DNA of 64,000 nucleotides from JBBPYC01 sp965218765. Lineage in GTDB: Bacteria; Pseudomonadota; Gammaproteobacteria; Burkholderiales; Burkholderiaceae_C. The notes beneath the pieces were generated by a model. It ran no database searches. It had not been told where the DNA came from and saw only the letters and a list, made by a program, of their open reading frames with translations. This document shows, piece by piece, positions 33,978-43,578 of the stretch (within the stretch, counting starts at the first letter, position 1; each line of letters begins with the position of its first letter). The translations under genes were made by a program, and so were the position numbers. The stretch spans positions 186,001 through 250,000 of the forward strand of contig CBDCLU010000002.1 in the NCBI GenBank assembly GCA_965218765.1, written 5' to 3'.

Positions 33978-34952
33978 TCACCCCGCTTTGATCCGCGGAT
34001 CGACAAGCCGATAAGCCACGTCGGTCAGCTGGTTCATCACGACGACCACGATCGAGGAAAACAGCAGCACCCCGAGCAAGGTCGGGTAATCGCGCCGCAG
34101 CACCGATTCGAACGCGAGGCGTCCGAGGCCCGGCCAGTTGAAAACGGTCTCCACCAGAATCGCACCGGCCAATACGTTGCCGAACTGCAGGCCCAGGATC
34201 GTGATGACGGGCAGCACCGCATTTCTCAGCGCATGCTTGTAGAGCACGGTGCGCTCGGCCAGGCCCTTGGCGCGCGCGGTGCGGATGTAGTCGGCGCCGA
34301 GCACGTCGAGCATGCTGGCACGCGCGAGCCGGCTGTACTGTGCGAGGTAAACAAGGGCCAGCGTGACTGTCGGCAGCACCAAGTGGTGCAGCACGTCGAG
34401 CGCATCCTCGAATGCGCCAGCGCCGTACGAGTCGATCGCACGCATGCCGGCCACCGGAAACCACTGCACGACGGAGGCGAACAGAATCACCAGCATGATG
34501 CCGGTCCAGAACACCGGCGCAGCAAAGCCGATCAGCGAGACGACGGTGATCGACTGGGACAGCAGGCCGTTGGGCTTGCGCGCCGACAGCACGCCCAGCC
34601 CGGTGCCCAGCGTGAATGCGAGCAGGGTGGCGGCCACCACGAGCAGCAGGGTGGCCGGCACGCGCTCCAGGATCAGCTTCGAGACGGGTGCATTGAAAAA
34701 GTACGAGTAACCGAGATCGCCCGTCGCGACCTTGCCCAGATAGACGCTCAACTGCACGGGCAGCGACTTGTCGAGGCCGAACTTGGCGCGCAGATCGGCC
34801 TTCAACTCCGGCGACATGCCGCCGCTCGCGCCCGCGATCGTTTCCACCGGATCGCCGGGTGCCGCATGCACGAGCAGAAAGTTCAGCACCACCACCGCCA
34901 GCACCAGGCCGATGGCTTGCAGCAGGCGGGACGTGATGAAACGGGCGGTCAT
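33978..34952 (-). CDS. Peptide-type ABC transporter permease (DppB-like)
   Basis: A 324-residue permease with an N-terminal membrane segment followed by HAAPGDPVE, a hallmark of DppB/OppB. Other membrane segments include VSLIGFAAPVFWTGIMLVILF, and the EAA-type loop lies near AKGLAERTVLYKHALRNAVLPV. It lies 12 nt downstream of the binding-protein gene and 7 nt upstream of the DppC-like gene. Confidence 0.9.
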   Translation of the reverse strand: MTARFITSRLLQAIGLVLAVVVLNFLLVHAAPGDPVETIAGASGGMSPELKADLRAKFGLDKSLPVQLSVYLGKVATGDLGYSYFFNAPVSKLILERVPATLLLVVAATLLAFTLGTGLGVLSARKPNGLLSQSITVVSLIGFAAPVFWTGIMLVILFASVVQWFPVAGMRAIDSYGAGAFEDALDVLHHLVLPTVTLALVYLAQYSRLARASMLDVLGADYIRTARAKGLAERTVLYKHALRNAVLPVITILGLQFGNVLAGAILVETVFNWPGLGRLAFESVLRRDYPTLLGVLLFSSIVVVVMNQLTDVAYRLVDPRIKAG

Positions 34953-34964
34953 CGCACAGGCCGG

Positions 34965-36569
34965 TTATTTCAGGTACAACTCGTCGAGCGGCGACATCAC
35001 GCCCCAGATCGACTTCGGCATGCCGGCCACCGCTTTCACGGTGCCGGTGTGATAGGGCACCACGTTGATGAAGTAGATCGGCACATCCTCGTCCACGATC
35101 TTCTGGAACTTGACGTAGTCCTCCTTGCGCTTGGCTTCGTTCAATTCGCCGCCAGCCTGATGCAGCAGTTCGTCGACCTTCGGGTTTTTATACGACTGCG
35201 TGTTGGTCCAGATGATCGGACGGATGTTGGACGACAGATAGGTGCGCGCGACGCCGATGACCGGGTCACCCCAATTGAACACCAGGTCCATCGACAGGTC
35301 GAAGTCGTGGTTGGCCAGCTTCTGCGCCCAGGCCGGAAAGTCCGCCGACGTGCGCACCTCAACCATGATGCCGACCTTCTTGAGCTGACCGCGTACGTAT
35401 TCCGCGACGGTCTTCTGTTGATCGTCGACACCAGGCAGGTAGTCGATCGTGAGCTTGAAGCGCTCGCCGTCGCCGTTCGGCTTGTAGCCCGCTTCGTCGA
35501 GCAGTGCGGCGGCTTTTTTCAGGTCGAGCGGATAGGTCTCGAGATCCTTGGCCGCGAACGGACTGGTCGGCACGATCGGGCCGTTGTCGATCGTCGCAAA
35601 GCCGCCCATCAACGCTTTCGTGATGAACTTCTTGTCGATCGAATGCGCGATCGCCTGGCGTACCTTGACGTCCGACAGCTCTTTTTTCGTCAGGTTGAAC
35701 GCGAGCCAATTGATCGGGCCGATGCCTTCGTAGCCGGTGTCGGTCAGGTCGATCGCCTTGTTGTCCTTCATGCGTCGCAGGTCGGTCGGCACGGTCGAGA
35801 ACGGGAACATATGCACCTCGCCGCGTTCGAGGCCCAGCATGATGGTCGAGGTGTCCGGCACGATGTTGTAGATCAGGCGGTCGAGCAGCGGCTTGTTCGG
35901 CAAAAAGAATTTGTCGAAGCGTTCGAGCACCACGCGCTGGCCCGGCTTGAATTCGGCAAACTTGAACGGGCCCGAACCGACCACGTCCTGCGAATTGCGC
36001 GGGTGCGACTTCAGATCCTTGCCGTCGTCGTAGATGTGCTTGGGCAGGATCGGGCACAGAGCAGGCGACATGGCCAGGATGATGGCCGGGTGCGGTTCGC
36101 TCATGCGGATGATCGCGGTGTGCGGGTCCGGCGTCTCCACCTTTTCCACCGGACCCATCATGGTCTGGAACGGGTGGTTTGCCTTGATCGCCATGATCGA
36201 AAACGCCACGTCGGCGCTCGTCACCGGCTTGCCATCATGAAAGACTGCGTCCTTGCGCAGATTCAACGTCAATGACTTGCCGTCTTCGGCGAGCTTCCAT
36301 GTTTCGGCCAGATAAGGTTGCGGCTTCCACTGGTCATCGAAGCGCAGTGGGCTCGCAAACAGTTGCGTGGACGGCATCGCGGTCGCGACGCCCGACTGCA
36401 CGGCGCCGTTCAGATGGCGCGGATTCTGGGTGCTGCCGATCACGAGCGTGCCACCCTTCTTCGGCTCTTGCGCTTCGGCGGGTTCCGGCAGGCCGAAGGT
36501 CGTCGCTGCGGTGGTGGCTGCAAGCGCGATTGCGGCAAGCTGGCGTCGGGTCCATTTGGTGTCGTTCAT
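34965..36569 (-). CDS. Peptide/opine-type ABC transporter substrate-binding protein (SBP_bac_5)
   Basis: A 534-residue family-5 binding protein with an export signal that looks Tat-like (WTRRQLAAIALAATTAATTFG). Family features include KKGGTLVIGSTQNPRHLN, DVVGSGPFKF and YDDGKDLKSHP. First gene of the operon with two permeases and two ATPases. Ligands of this family range from peptides to opines and amides. The amidase and amine-oxidase genes immediately upstream suggest a nitrogenous compound, which is an inference. Confidence 0.88.
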   Translation of the reverse strand: MNDTKWTRRQLAAIALAATTAATTFGLPEPAEAQEPKKGGTLVIGSTQNPRHLNGAVQSGVATAMPSTQLFASPLRFDDQWKPQPYLAETWKLAEDGKSLTLNLRKDAVFHDGKPVTSADVAFSIMAIKANHPFQTMMGPVEKVETPDPHTAIIRMSEPHPAIILAMSPALCPILPKHIYDDGKDLKSHPRNSQDVVGSGPFKFAEFKPGQRVVLERFDKFFLPNKPLLDRLIYNIVPDTSTIMLGLERGEVHMFPFSTVPTDLRRMKDNKAIDLTDTGYEGIGPINWLAFNLTKKELSDVKVRQAIAHSIDKKFITKALMGGFATIDNGPIVPTSPFAAKDLETYPLDLKKAAALLDEAGYKPNGDGERFKLTIDYLPGVDDQQKTVAEYVRGQLKKVGIMVEVRTSADFPAWAQKLANHDFDLSMDLVFNWGDPVIGVARTYLSSNIRPIIWTNTQSYKNPKVDELLHQAGGELNEAKRKEDYVKFQKIVDEDVPIYFINVVPYHTGTVKAVAGMPKSIWGVMSPLDELYLK

Positions 36570-36742
36570 CGTCGTTTGTCCTATTTGCTGTGAGAAATCA
36601 GGGAAGCAGCGGCGCAGCGGGAGCACTGCGCATTGTGTCGGCGCTGGCGCTGGCGCTGGCGCCACGATGGTGCTTGGGTGACAGAACTAAAAGGTGCGGT
36701 CGCAACCATCATGCCAACGCATCGAGCGGGCGCCGCTGCGCA

Positions 36743-38212
36743 TCAGCCAAACCCAGGCGGCCTTGAAAAGGCACGGTATGCCATTTCAAGCCACTGCGCA
36801 AACCGCAGGCAGACTGGATCGCCGAATGCCGGGCCGACCACCTGCGCGCCGATCGGCAGCCCGGCACTGCTCAAGCCAAGCGGCACCGCGGTCGCCGGCA
36901 AGCCCGGCAGGCCCGAATAACCGGCCCAGAACAAGCCTTCCGTGCTGGGCTGCTTACCGCCGTTCACATCCAGCATGCGTTCCCAGCGCGGGCCCTGCTG
37001 GTTGTGCTCGAACGCAGGCACGGTCGCCGTCGGACAGATCAGCAGGTCGAACCTTTCAAAGAACTCGGCCCACTGGCGGACCAGCTTGTGCCGCACCTGG
37101 TCATGCCGGATCCATTCCTGGTGCGACGACGTGCCCGCACGCGCAATCCAGACGCCGTAGTCCGCATCGTTGGCGACGTCTCTGCGTGCAAGCAGCTGCG
37201 CGGCGTCGTAAGTGGCTGCGTCGAAGCGCGCCCCGGTGGCCGCGCGCAGCATCCAGATGTAGCTCTCGTACGCTTCACGGCTGTCCACCGGGCGCGCGTT
37301 CTCGTCCACTTCGACGCCGCGCTCGCGCAGAAACACGACCAGCTTGCCGATCGCGCGTTGCACGCTCGCATCGACTTCGGCGTACGCATCGTTGCGCACC
37401 ACCGCGATGCGCATGCGGGCCGGCGGCGTGCCGCGGTCGCGCCAATGCGTCGGCGTGCGGCCGGCCGGCCCGAACACGTCGAGCGGCGATGCCAGCACGT
37501 CCATCGCCAGCGACAGATCGAACGCACTGCGCGCCATCGGGCCAACCACCGCGATGTCGAGCGCGTCCGCACATGCGGTGCCGGGCAGCTCATGGCCTTG
37601 CATCGGCACCACGCCCCAGGTCGGCTTATGTCCCCAGACACCGCAGAAATGCGCGGGGTTGCGGATCGATGCGCCGATGTCGCTGCCGAGTTCGAGCGCC
37701 GTGAGGCCCGCTGCCAGCGCCGCGGCCGACCCGCCCGATGAGCCACCCGGCACACGCGTCACATCCCAGGGATTGTTGGTCGTGCCATAGACCGGATTGA
37801 ACGTCTGCCAGTCGGCGAGTTGCTGCGGCACGTTGGTCTTGCCGAACACGACGGCACCTGCGTTTTCCAGCCGCTGCACCGCGATGGCCGACGTGTGCGC
37901 CACATTGCTGCGCATCGCCTCGTGCCCCCAGGTGGTCGGCAAGCCAGCGACGTCGAACGCTTCCTTCACCGTGATTGGCACGCCATGCAGCGGACCGCAA
38001 CGCTCTCCTTTTGAAAGCATACGGTCCATGTCCTGCGCGCGCTGCAGCGCATTTTCATCATCAATGACGACGACGGCGTTCAGTGCCGGGTTGAAGCGCC
38101 GCACGCGGTCGAGATAAAGCTGCAGCAGCTCGACTGCGCTGATGTCGCGCTGGCGCAGCAGGCGCGCGAGCTCATGGGCCGGGCGAAAGGCAAGGTCTGC
38201 GGGCAGGGCCAT
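36743..38212 (-). CDS. Amidase (amidase-signature family)
   Basis: A 489-residue amidase-signature enzyme with the Ser-cisSer-Lys triad region: catalytic Lys in HGVPITVKEAFDV (near residue 82), VPGGSSGGSAAALAAG with the cis-Ser, and the nucleophile Ser in ELGSDIGASIRNPAHFCG. No signal peptide. It hydrolyses an unknown amide. Encoded between the ABC transporter operon and a DAO-family amine oxidase on the same strand; the 173-nt gap before the binding-protein gene holds only a short GGCGCT repeat. Confidence 0.88.
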   Translation of the reverse strand: MALPADLAFRPAHELARLLRQRDISAVELLQLYLDRVRRFNPALNAVVVIDDENALQRAQDMDRMLSKGERCGPLHGVPITVKEAFDVAGLPTTWGHEAMRSNVAHTSAIAVQRLENAGAVVFGKTNVPQQLADWQTFNPVYGTTNNPWDVTRVPGGSSGGSAAALAAGLTALELGSDIGASIRNPAHFCGVWGHKPTWGVVPMQGHELPGTACADALDIAVVGPMARSAFDLSLAMDVLASPLDVFGPAGRTPTHWRDRGTPPARMRIAVVRNDAYAEVDASVQRAIGKLVVFLRERGVEVDENARPVDSREAYESYIWMLRAATGARFDAATYDAAQLLARRDVANDADYGVWIARAGTSSHQEWIRHDQVRHKLVRQWAEFFERFDLLICPTATVPAFEHNQQGPRWERMLDVNGGKQPSTEGLFWAGYSGLPGLPATAVPLGLSSAGLPIGAQVVGPAFGDPVCLRFAQWLEMAYRAFSRPPGFG

Positions 38213-38257
38213 GAAGCGTTCTCCTTTGCAGCGGTGGATTTCGCGTTGGCTCGAAAC

Positions 38258-39682
38258 TCAGATCTTCTCGTCGCGCAGGTAGTACCAGCGGTACAGGAAC
38301 TGCTGGCCGAGCCGCCGAAACGGCGCCAGCGCGCGCGAGCGCACCAGGTTGAACGCATTCGGGTACTCGAGATGGGAGTCGTAGATCGGCAACTTGATCG
38401 ACCCCTGATGCGTCTTGCCCGCGATGCGCTCGGCCATGCGCCGGCCCGCATGCGCGGAAAACGACACGCCGTTGCCGCCGTAGCCAAGCGCATAGAACAC
38501 CGATTGCTTCGGATCGGGCTGCATCACGCGCGGCATCATGTCGTGGCTCACATCGACCCAGCCCCACCACGAATAGTCGATCTCGATGTTTTTCAGCGCC
38601 GGAAACTTGCGGTGCAGCGCGCCGACCAAGAGCTGCATGTGCTTCGGGTTCGGTGCATCGGCGCCGGTGATCGCACTGCGGCTGCCGATCTGCACGCGGT
38701 TGTCGGGCAGCAGGCGGTAGTAGTTGCGCAGGGTGCGCGTGTCGGTGATCGGCTCGTGCGTCTTGAAGCGGGTCGCTTCGAGTTCATCGGCGGTCAGCGG
38801 CCGCGTGACCAGCGAATTCGACAGGATCGGCATGATCTTCGAATGCAGGCTCGTGTGCAGGCCGTTGCTGGTGTAGCCGCCAGTCGCAAAACCGACCGAG
38901 CGCGCGCGCACCATGCCGCCCGGGGTAGTGAGGTGGTGCACCCCGTTCTTCGTCACAAACGCCGTGACGGGGGAGGCCGGATGAACCTTGACGCCGAGTT
39001 CGCGCGCCTTCTTCAAATACGCGAATGCAAGTTTGAGCGGATGCACGCCGATGCCGTCGGGCTCATGCATCGCGCCGACGCTGTCGGCATCAAGCACATA
39101 TTGTTCGGCGACTTCATCGGCTGTCAGCATCTTGGTGTCGTAGCCGAACACGTCGCGCATCACCTCCGCTTCGTTGCGCAGGAACGGCATCTTCTTGTCG
39201 CGATGCGCGATGTAGAGATGCCCGCCGGGCTGCGGCTCGCATTCGGGAAATTCTTCCACCAAGCGTTTGAACGTTTCGAAGCCTTCGCGGATCTCGGCGT
39301 CGAGCTTCAATGCGGTTTCCTTGCCCCAGCGCTCGATCCACTGCGATCGATAAAGCCGCCCGCTCGCATTCTGGCCCTGGCCGCCGTTGCGGCTGGTGCA
39401 GCCCCAGACCGAACGGTTCGCTTCGAGCACGGTGGCCTCGATGCCGTGCTCGCGCGCGAGGAACAGCGCAGTCGCGAGTCCCGTGAAGCCGGAGCCGACG
39501 ATCACGACGTCGCAGTCGATGTCGCCCTTGACCGGCCCGTCGTCGGTGGGCGGGTCTCCCGCAGTGGCCACCCAGTAGGTCGGCGCGTAATCGGTGCCGT
39601 GGCCCGGCGTGCGATGCACGAGCGGGTCGTAGCGCGGGTCGTAGGCGTTCAGGTGCGCGGTGCTGGGTAATGACAGGTCCAT
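38258..39682 (-). CDS. DAO-family FAD-dependent amine oxidase (PuuB/OrdL-like)
   Basis: A 474-residue flavoprotein with an N-terminal 50-residue leader before the Rossmann motif VVIVGSGFTGLATALFLA. The motif GCTSRNGGQ matches gamma-glutamylputrescine oxidase-type enzymes, and LGYGGNGVSFSAHAGRRMAE lies in the C-terminal FAD-contact region. It may oxidise an amine or N-methyl group of the compound imported and hydrolysed by the neighbouring ABC system and amidase. Substrate not determined. Confidence 0.83.
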   Translation of the reverse strand: MDLSLPSTAHLNAYDPRYDPLVHRTPGHGTDYAPTYWVATAGDPPTDDGPVKGDIDCDVVIVGSGFTGLATALFLAREHGIEATVLEANRSVWGCTSRNGGQGQNASGRLYRSQWIERWGKETALKLDAEIREGFETFKRLVEEFPECEPQPGGHLYIAHRDKKMPFLRNEAEVMRDVFGYDTKMLTADEVAEQYVLDADSVGAMHEPDGIGVHPLKLAFAYLKKARELGVKVHPASPVTAFVTKNGVHHLTTPGGMVRARSVGFATGGYTSNGLHTSLHSKIMPILSNSLVTRPLTADELEATRFKTHEPITDTRTLRNYYRLLPDNRVQIGSRSAITGADAPNPKHMQLLVGALHRKFPALKNIEIDYSWWGWVDVSHDMMPRVMQPDPKQSVFYALGYGGNGVSFSAHAGRRMAERIAGKTHQGSIKLPIYDSHLEYPNAFNLVRSRALAPFRRLGQQFLYRWYYLRDEKI

Positions 39683-39937
39683 GGTCTTCGTCCTTCATTG
39701 CAAGGCGTTCGGCAGCGACGGTCAGGCAGGGCGGAGCTGCTGGCATCGACTCAGCTGCACCATAGCGTTTTCCCTGTCACGGCGAATAGCGCCAGCGACG
39801 ACCATTCGATGAGTCCAGCAGACACTGCACGCGATCAATTCTGGACCCACCGTTTGTGGCCAACTGGTGCTACGGCGTGCCGCCTGCCGCCGATAGGCTC
39901 GGGCCTCGTTGAACCGACGCACGGGGCAGGCAACGAC

Positions 39938-39953
39938 TGGCCCGCTTATTGCA
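39938..39953 (+). promoter_or_regulatory. Candidate sigma-54 (-24/-12) promoter
   Basis: TGGCCCGCTTATTGCA matches the -24/-12 consensus TGGCACG-N4-TTGCW with one mismatch and the correct GG-to-GC spacing. It lies 20 nt upstream of the SnoaL-like ATG and would drive that gene and perhaps the TRAP operon. The predicted 5' leader would be only about 10 nt, which weakens the case. No sigma-54 activator gene is in the window. Confidence 0.3.
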
Positions 39954-39972
39954 CGCTTTTTAGAAAAATCCG

Positions 39973-40374
39973 ATGGAAAAGCAATCGAACAAGACTGTGG
40001 ACGTGCAGATGCTGCGCGACTTCGCGGACGCCTGGAACCGCCACGACATCGACGGCCTGATGGGTTTCATGGCCGACGACTGCGCGTTTCACGCAGTGGC
40101 CGGCCCGGATATGCTGGGCCGCAGCTTCATCGGCCGCGAGCAGGTGCGCGAAGGCTTCGCACTGGCCTGGACCACGTTCCCCGATGCAGCCTGGCTCGAC
40201 GGCGACCATTTCGCCTGCGGCGACCGCGGCGTCTCCGAATCCACCTTCAAAGGCACCAAGGCCGATGGCTCGCGCATCGAGGCCCGCATGGTCGACGTGT
40301 TCACGTTCAAGGACGGCAAGATCGCCGTGAAGAACGCGTATCGCAAGGATCGACCGGCGCAGCCAGCCAGGTGA
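39973..40374 (+). CDS. SnoaL/NTF2-like protein
   Basis: A 133-residue protein of the SnoaL-like / ketosteroid-isomerase-like cone fold: ADAWNRHDIDGLMGFMADDCAFHAVAGP near the N-terminus, GREQVREGF, and the C-terminal strand MVDVFTFKDGKIAVKNAYRK. These small proteins may be isomerases, hydrolases or simple binding proteins, so no reaction is assigned. There is no good ribosome-binding site before ATG 39973. It ends 47 nt before the second TRAP transporter operon and may be co-transcribed. Confidence 0.75.
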   Translation: MEKQSNKTVDVQMLRDFADAWNRHDIDGLMGFMADDCAFHAVAGPDMLGRSFIGREQVREGFALAWTTFPDAAWLDGDHFACGDRGVSESTFKGTKADGSRIEARMVDVFTFKDGKIAVKNAYRKDRPAQPAR

Positions 40375-40421
40375 TCCTCTTCCTTTACCAAACCATTTCA
40401 AAACCCAGGAGCCAACCCGTG

Positions 40422-41417
40422 ATGAAGTTCAAGTATTTCGCCGCCGTACCCGCACTCGCCACCGCCGCGTTGTTTGTTGCGCCTGGCGTGTCGGCCACCA
40501 CGTTCAAGGTCGCGGTCGGTGACGCGCAGGGCAGCACGCAGTGGGAGCTCGGCACGTTCTTCAAAAAGAAGTTCGAAGAAAAAACCGGCGGCAAGCACAA
40601 GATCGACCTGTTTCCGAACGGCCAGCTCGGCAGTGAAGAGAACACGGTTAGCAACGCGCAGATGGGCCTGCTCGATTTCTCGTTGCTCGCGATCAACAAC
40701 GTGACGCCATTCTCGCCGACCGTCGGCGTGCTGACGTTGCCGTATGTGATCCAGAGCGCGGAAGAAGCCAAGAAGCTCGTGACCGGCGACGTCGGCACGG
40801 AACTCACCGAGAACACCGTGCGCGACGCCGGCATCCGCATCGTCGGCTGGACGTTCACAGGCTTTCGCGTGCTGACGAATTCGAAGCGGCCGGTCAAGAC
40901 CCTCGAAGACTTGAAGGGCCTCAAGATTCGCGTGCCGAAGAACGAGATCATGATCGCAAGCTATCAGGCCTGGGGCATCAACCCGACGCCGATGGCTTGG
41001 TCGGAGACGTTCACCGCGCTGCAGCAGGGCGTGGTGGACGGGCAGGACAACCCGTACTTCACCGTCTATGCGATGAAGTTCAACGAGGTGCAGAAGTACA
41101 TCACGCCGATCCGCTACGTGTTCTCGCTCGAGCCGCTGATCGTGAGCGAGCAGATCTATCAGAAGCAGCCGGCTGATGTGAAGCAGGCGATTCTTGAGGC
41201 CGGCAATGAAGCGACCGAACACAGCTACACGTTCCTGCTTGAGAGCGAGGACAAGATCAAGAAGGATCTGGTCGCCAAAGGCATGGAGATCGACCAGCCG
41301 GCCAACGATGAGAAGGCGTGGATCGACAAAGCCACGACGCAGGTCTGGCCCAAGTTCTACAAGAGCATCGGCGGCAAGGACAAGCTCGACCATGTGTTGA
41401 AGGTGCTCGGCAGGTAG
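40422..41417 (+). CDS. TRAP transporter solute-binding protein (DctP-type), second system
   Basis: A 331-residue DctP receptor with a Sec signal peptide (MKFKYFAAVPALATAALFVAPGVSA). Family segments include HKIDLFPNGQLGSEENTVSNAQMG, LKGLKIRVPKNEIM and WSETFTALQQGVVDGQDNPYF; the conserved Arg for a carboxylate ligand is likely the one in IRVP. CAGGAG lies 10 nt upstream. Ligand unknown; a carboxylate or sulfonate is likely by family. Confidence 0.9.
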   Translation: MKFKYFAAVPALATAALFVAPGVSATTFKVAVGDAQGSTQWELGTFFKKKFEEKTGGKHKIDLFPNGQLGSEENTVSNAQMGLLDFSLLAINNVTPFSPTVGVLTLPYVIQSAEEAKKLVTGDVGTELTENTVRDAGIRIVGWTFTGFRVLTNSKRPVKTLEDLKGLKIRVPKNEIMIASYQAWGINPTPMAWSETFTALQQGVVDGQDNPYFTVYAMKFNEVQKYITPIRYVFSLEPLIVSEQIYQKQPADVKQAILEAGNEATEHSYTFLLESEDKIKKDLVAKGMEIDQPANDEKAWIDKATTQVWPKFYKSIGGKDKLDHVLKVLGR

Positions 41418-41419
41418 GG

Positions 41420-41530
41420 TTCGCCCCCAGGCAGCGTGCACTTCGTGTCACTTCGCCAACCCCCTACCGGGGGCGGCGCCTGCGGCCCGGCGGAACCGGC
41501 TCCGCGGCCCCTGCTGGAACTGAGGCCATA
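41420..41530. repeat. GC-rich intergenic repeat element, Comamonadaceae-type
   Basis: The 124-nt gap between the DctP and DctQ genes contains a characteristic string: CACTTCGTGTCACTTCGCC, then CCCCCTACCGGGGGCGGC, then an imperfect palindrome GGCCCGGCGGAACCGGCTCC. This arrangement resembles a short dispersed intergenic element that I recall from Comamonadaceae genomes. Only one copy was noticed in the window. It can form hairpins and may attenuate transcription between the receptor gene and the permease genes. Confidence 0.5.
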
Positions 41531-41541
41531 GCGAGATTCCT

Positions 41542-42129
41542 ATGTCAGCACCACGTTCGATCCTGTCGCGGCTGAATAATTTCGAGACGACGGTCTGCGA
41601 GATTTTGTTGTCGCTGTTCGTGCTGCTGCTGTTCGCGCAGATCGTGGCGCGGCAGGTGTTCGGGTTTTCAATTGCGTGGTCAGAAGAGCTGTCCACCTAC
41701 ATGTTCGTCTGGTTCGCGTATCTAGGCGCAGTGGTGGCAGCCAAGATGTCGGCGCACAACCGGGTCACGTTTCACTTCCAGTACATGCCGACGTGGCTGT
41801 CCAAGGCGTTGCGCACGATCGCGGACCTGCTGTGGGTCGGATTCAACATCTACTTCGTCTGGCTCAGCTACGACTTCGTGTTCAACCGCATGAACCTGTT
41901 CTGGAAGTCGCAGACGCTCGGGCTGCCGATGAAGTATTTCTACATGATCCTGCCGATCGCATTCACCTTGATGACGTTTCGCATCCTCTACAACCTCTAC
42001 TTGAGCGTGTTCAGGGGCATCGACGTGCTGGACCCGGAAGCCGCCGAGATCGAGAAGCTGCGGCTCGAAGCGGCGCAGGAGTTGAACACGCCAGGCGGGG
42101 CGCCGCCGCCGGACATTCAACTGCGCTGA
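41542..42129 (+). CDS. TRAP transporter small permease (DctQ-type), second system
   Basis: A 195-residue protein with four membrane segments. The family motif is visible in FSIAWSEELSTYMFVWFAYLGAVVAAK followed by HNRVTFHF. The C-terminal 30 residues are hydrophilic and Pro/Glu-rich. Partner of the DctP receptor upstream and the DctM permease 41 nt downstream. Confidence 0.88.
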   Translation: MSAPRSILSRLNNFETTVCEILLSLFVLLLFAQIVARQVFGFSIAWSEELSTYMFVWFAYLGAVVAAKMSAHNRVTFHFQYMPTWLSKALRTIADLLWVGFNIYFVWLSYDFVFNRMNLFWKSQTLGLPMKYFYMILPIAFTLMTFRILYNLYLSVFRGIDVLDPEAAEIEKLRLEAAQELNTPGGAPPPDIQLR

Positions 42130-42170
42130 ACGTCGTGCCGTCCATCAGCCGCTGACCCGAAAGCCGTCGC

Positions 42171-43511
42171 GTGGAAAACTATCTCGTTGAAATCCTGTTC
42201 GGCGGCTTCCTGTTGCTGCTCGTGCTCGGCGCGCCGATCACCGTCGCGCTCGGCGGCGCCGGCATGGCGGCCTATATCGTGCTCGGCAAGGATCCCATCG
42301 CGCTGGTGCAGATCGCCTTCACGTCGGTCGGCAACTTCCCGCTGATGGCGCTGCCGGCGTTCGTGCTCGCCGGCGCGCTGATGGAAGCGGCGGGCATCTC
42401 GAAGCGGCTGGTGGACATCGCCGAAACGATGGCCGGCCCCATCACCGGTGGCCTTGGCGCGGCCACCGTGCTGGCCTGTCTGTTCTTTGGCGCGATCTCC
42501 GGCTCCGGCCCGGCAACCACGGCCGCGGTCGGCATGTTGATGATTCCCGCGATGGCCAAGCGCGGCTATGCGAAGCCGTATGCGGCAGCCGTCACGGCGG
42601 CATCGGGCGGCCTGGGCATCATCATCCCGCCGTCGATCCCGATGGTGATCTTCGGGATCGCGGCACTTGGCATGCAGCCGCCGCCCGAAGCGGTGGCCAA
42701 ATACGGGACGTTCGCATCGCTGTCGATCCCGAAGCTGTTCATCGCCGGCGTGATCCCGGGCCTGGTGATGGCCACCAGCCTGCTGATCCTGAACTACTTC
42801 ATCTCCAAACGCGCGGGCTATAAAGGGCTGACCGAGAAATGGTCGGGCCGCGACATCGGCATGGCGATGAGGAAAGGCATCTGGGCGATGATCGCGCCGT
42901 TCATCATCCTGGGCGGCATCTACACGGGCCTGTTCACGCCGACCGAATCGGCCATCGTCGCAATCTTCTACACGCTGTTCGTCGGCATCGCGCTGCACCG
43001 TGAGCTGACACTGGAAAAAACGCTGGCCGCGCTGCGCACCACCACCTGGATCACGGGCCGCGTGCTGCTGATCCTATTCACAGCGACCGCGTTCGGGCGC
43101 TTGCTGGTCGAGCAGCGCATCCCGGCCGACATCGCCGAATCGCTGCTCGGCCTGACCAGCAACATCTACCTGATCTGGGCGCTCGTGATTGCGTTTTTGA
43201 TCTTCGTCGGCATGTTTATGGAAACGCTGGCCGCGATCCTGATCCTGGTGCCGGTGCTGCTGCCCGTCATGTACAGCGTCGGCGCCGATCCCACGCACGT
43301 GGGCATCGTCGTGATCTGCGTGCTGTCGATCGGCTTTCAGACACCACCGCTCGGCGAGAACCTGTTCGTGGCGTCCGGGGTCAGCGGCGAGACGGTGGAG
43401 CGCATCGTCGTGCGTGTGATGCCGTTCGTGCTGGTGTCCACGCTCGCGGTGTTCGTCATCGCCTACGTGCCGAAACTGTCGCTCTGGCTACCTGGACTTT
43501 TCAAATACTGA
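42171..43511 (+). CDS. TRAP transporter large permease (DctM-type), second system
   Basis: A 446-residue DctM permease with about 12 hydrophobic segments. Motifs: FFGAISGSGPATTAAVGMLMIP, GGLGIIIPPSIPMVIFGIA, GLFTPTESAIVA and GFQTPPLGENLFVASG. The start is GTG. Completes the second TRAP transporter of the window. The substrate is unresolved, though the nearby Fe-dependent alcohol dehydrogenase hints at a hydroxy compound. Confidence 0.9.
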   Translation: MENYLVEILFGGFLLLLVLGAPITVALGGAGMAAYIVLGKDPIALVQIAFTSVGNFPLMALPAFVLAGALMEAAGISKRLVDIAETMAGPITGGLGAATVLACLFFGAISGSGPATTAAVGMLMIPAMAKRGYAKPYAAAVTAASGGLGIIIPPSIPMVIFGIAALGMQPPPEAVAKYGTFASLSIPKLFIAGVIPGLVMATSLLILNYFISKRAGYKGLTEKWSGRDIGMAMRKGIWAMIAPFIILGGIYTGLFTPTESAIVAIFYTLFVGIALHRELTLEKTLAALRTTTWITGRVLLILFTATAFGRLLVEQRIPADIAESLLGLTSNIYLIWALVIAFLIFVGMFMETLAAILILVPVLLPVMYSVGADPTHVGIVVICVLSIGFQTPPLGENLFVASGVSGETVERIVVRVMPFVLVSTLAVFVIAYVPKLSLWLPGLFKY

Positions 43512-43578
43512 TGCGCTGCGGTCCCGATGCGGGCGATCGCGTCAGCTGGCAAGGCGCAATCGCAGTGCGACGCTGGCT

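Noticed and set aside
36640..36664. GGCGCT hexamer repeat as a functional tandem repeat
   Set aside because: About four copies of a GC-rich hexamer in a GC-rich intergenic gap; no context suggests phase variation.
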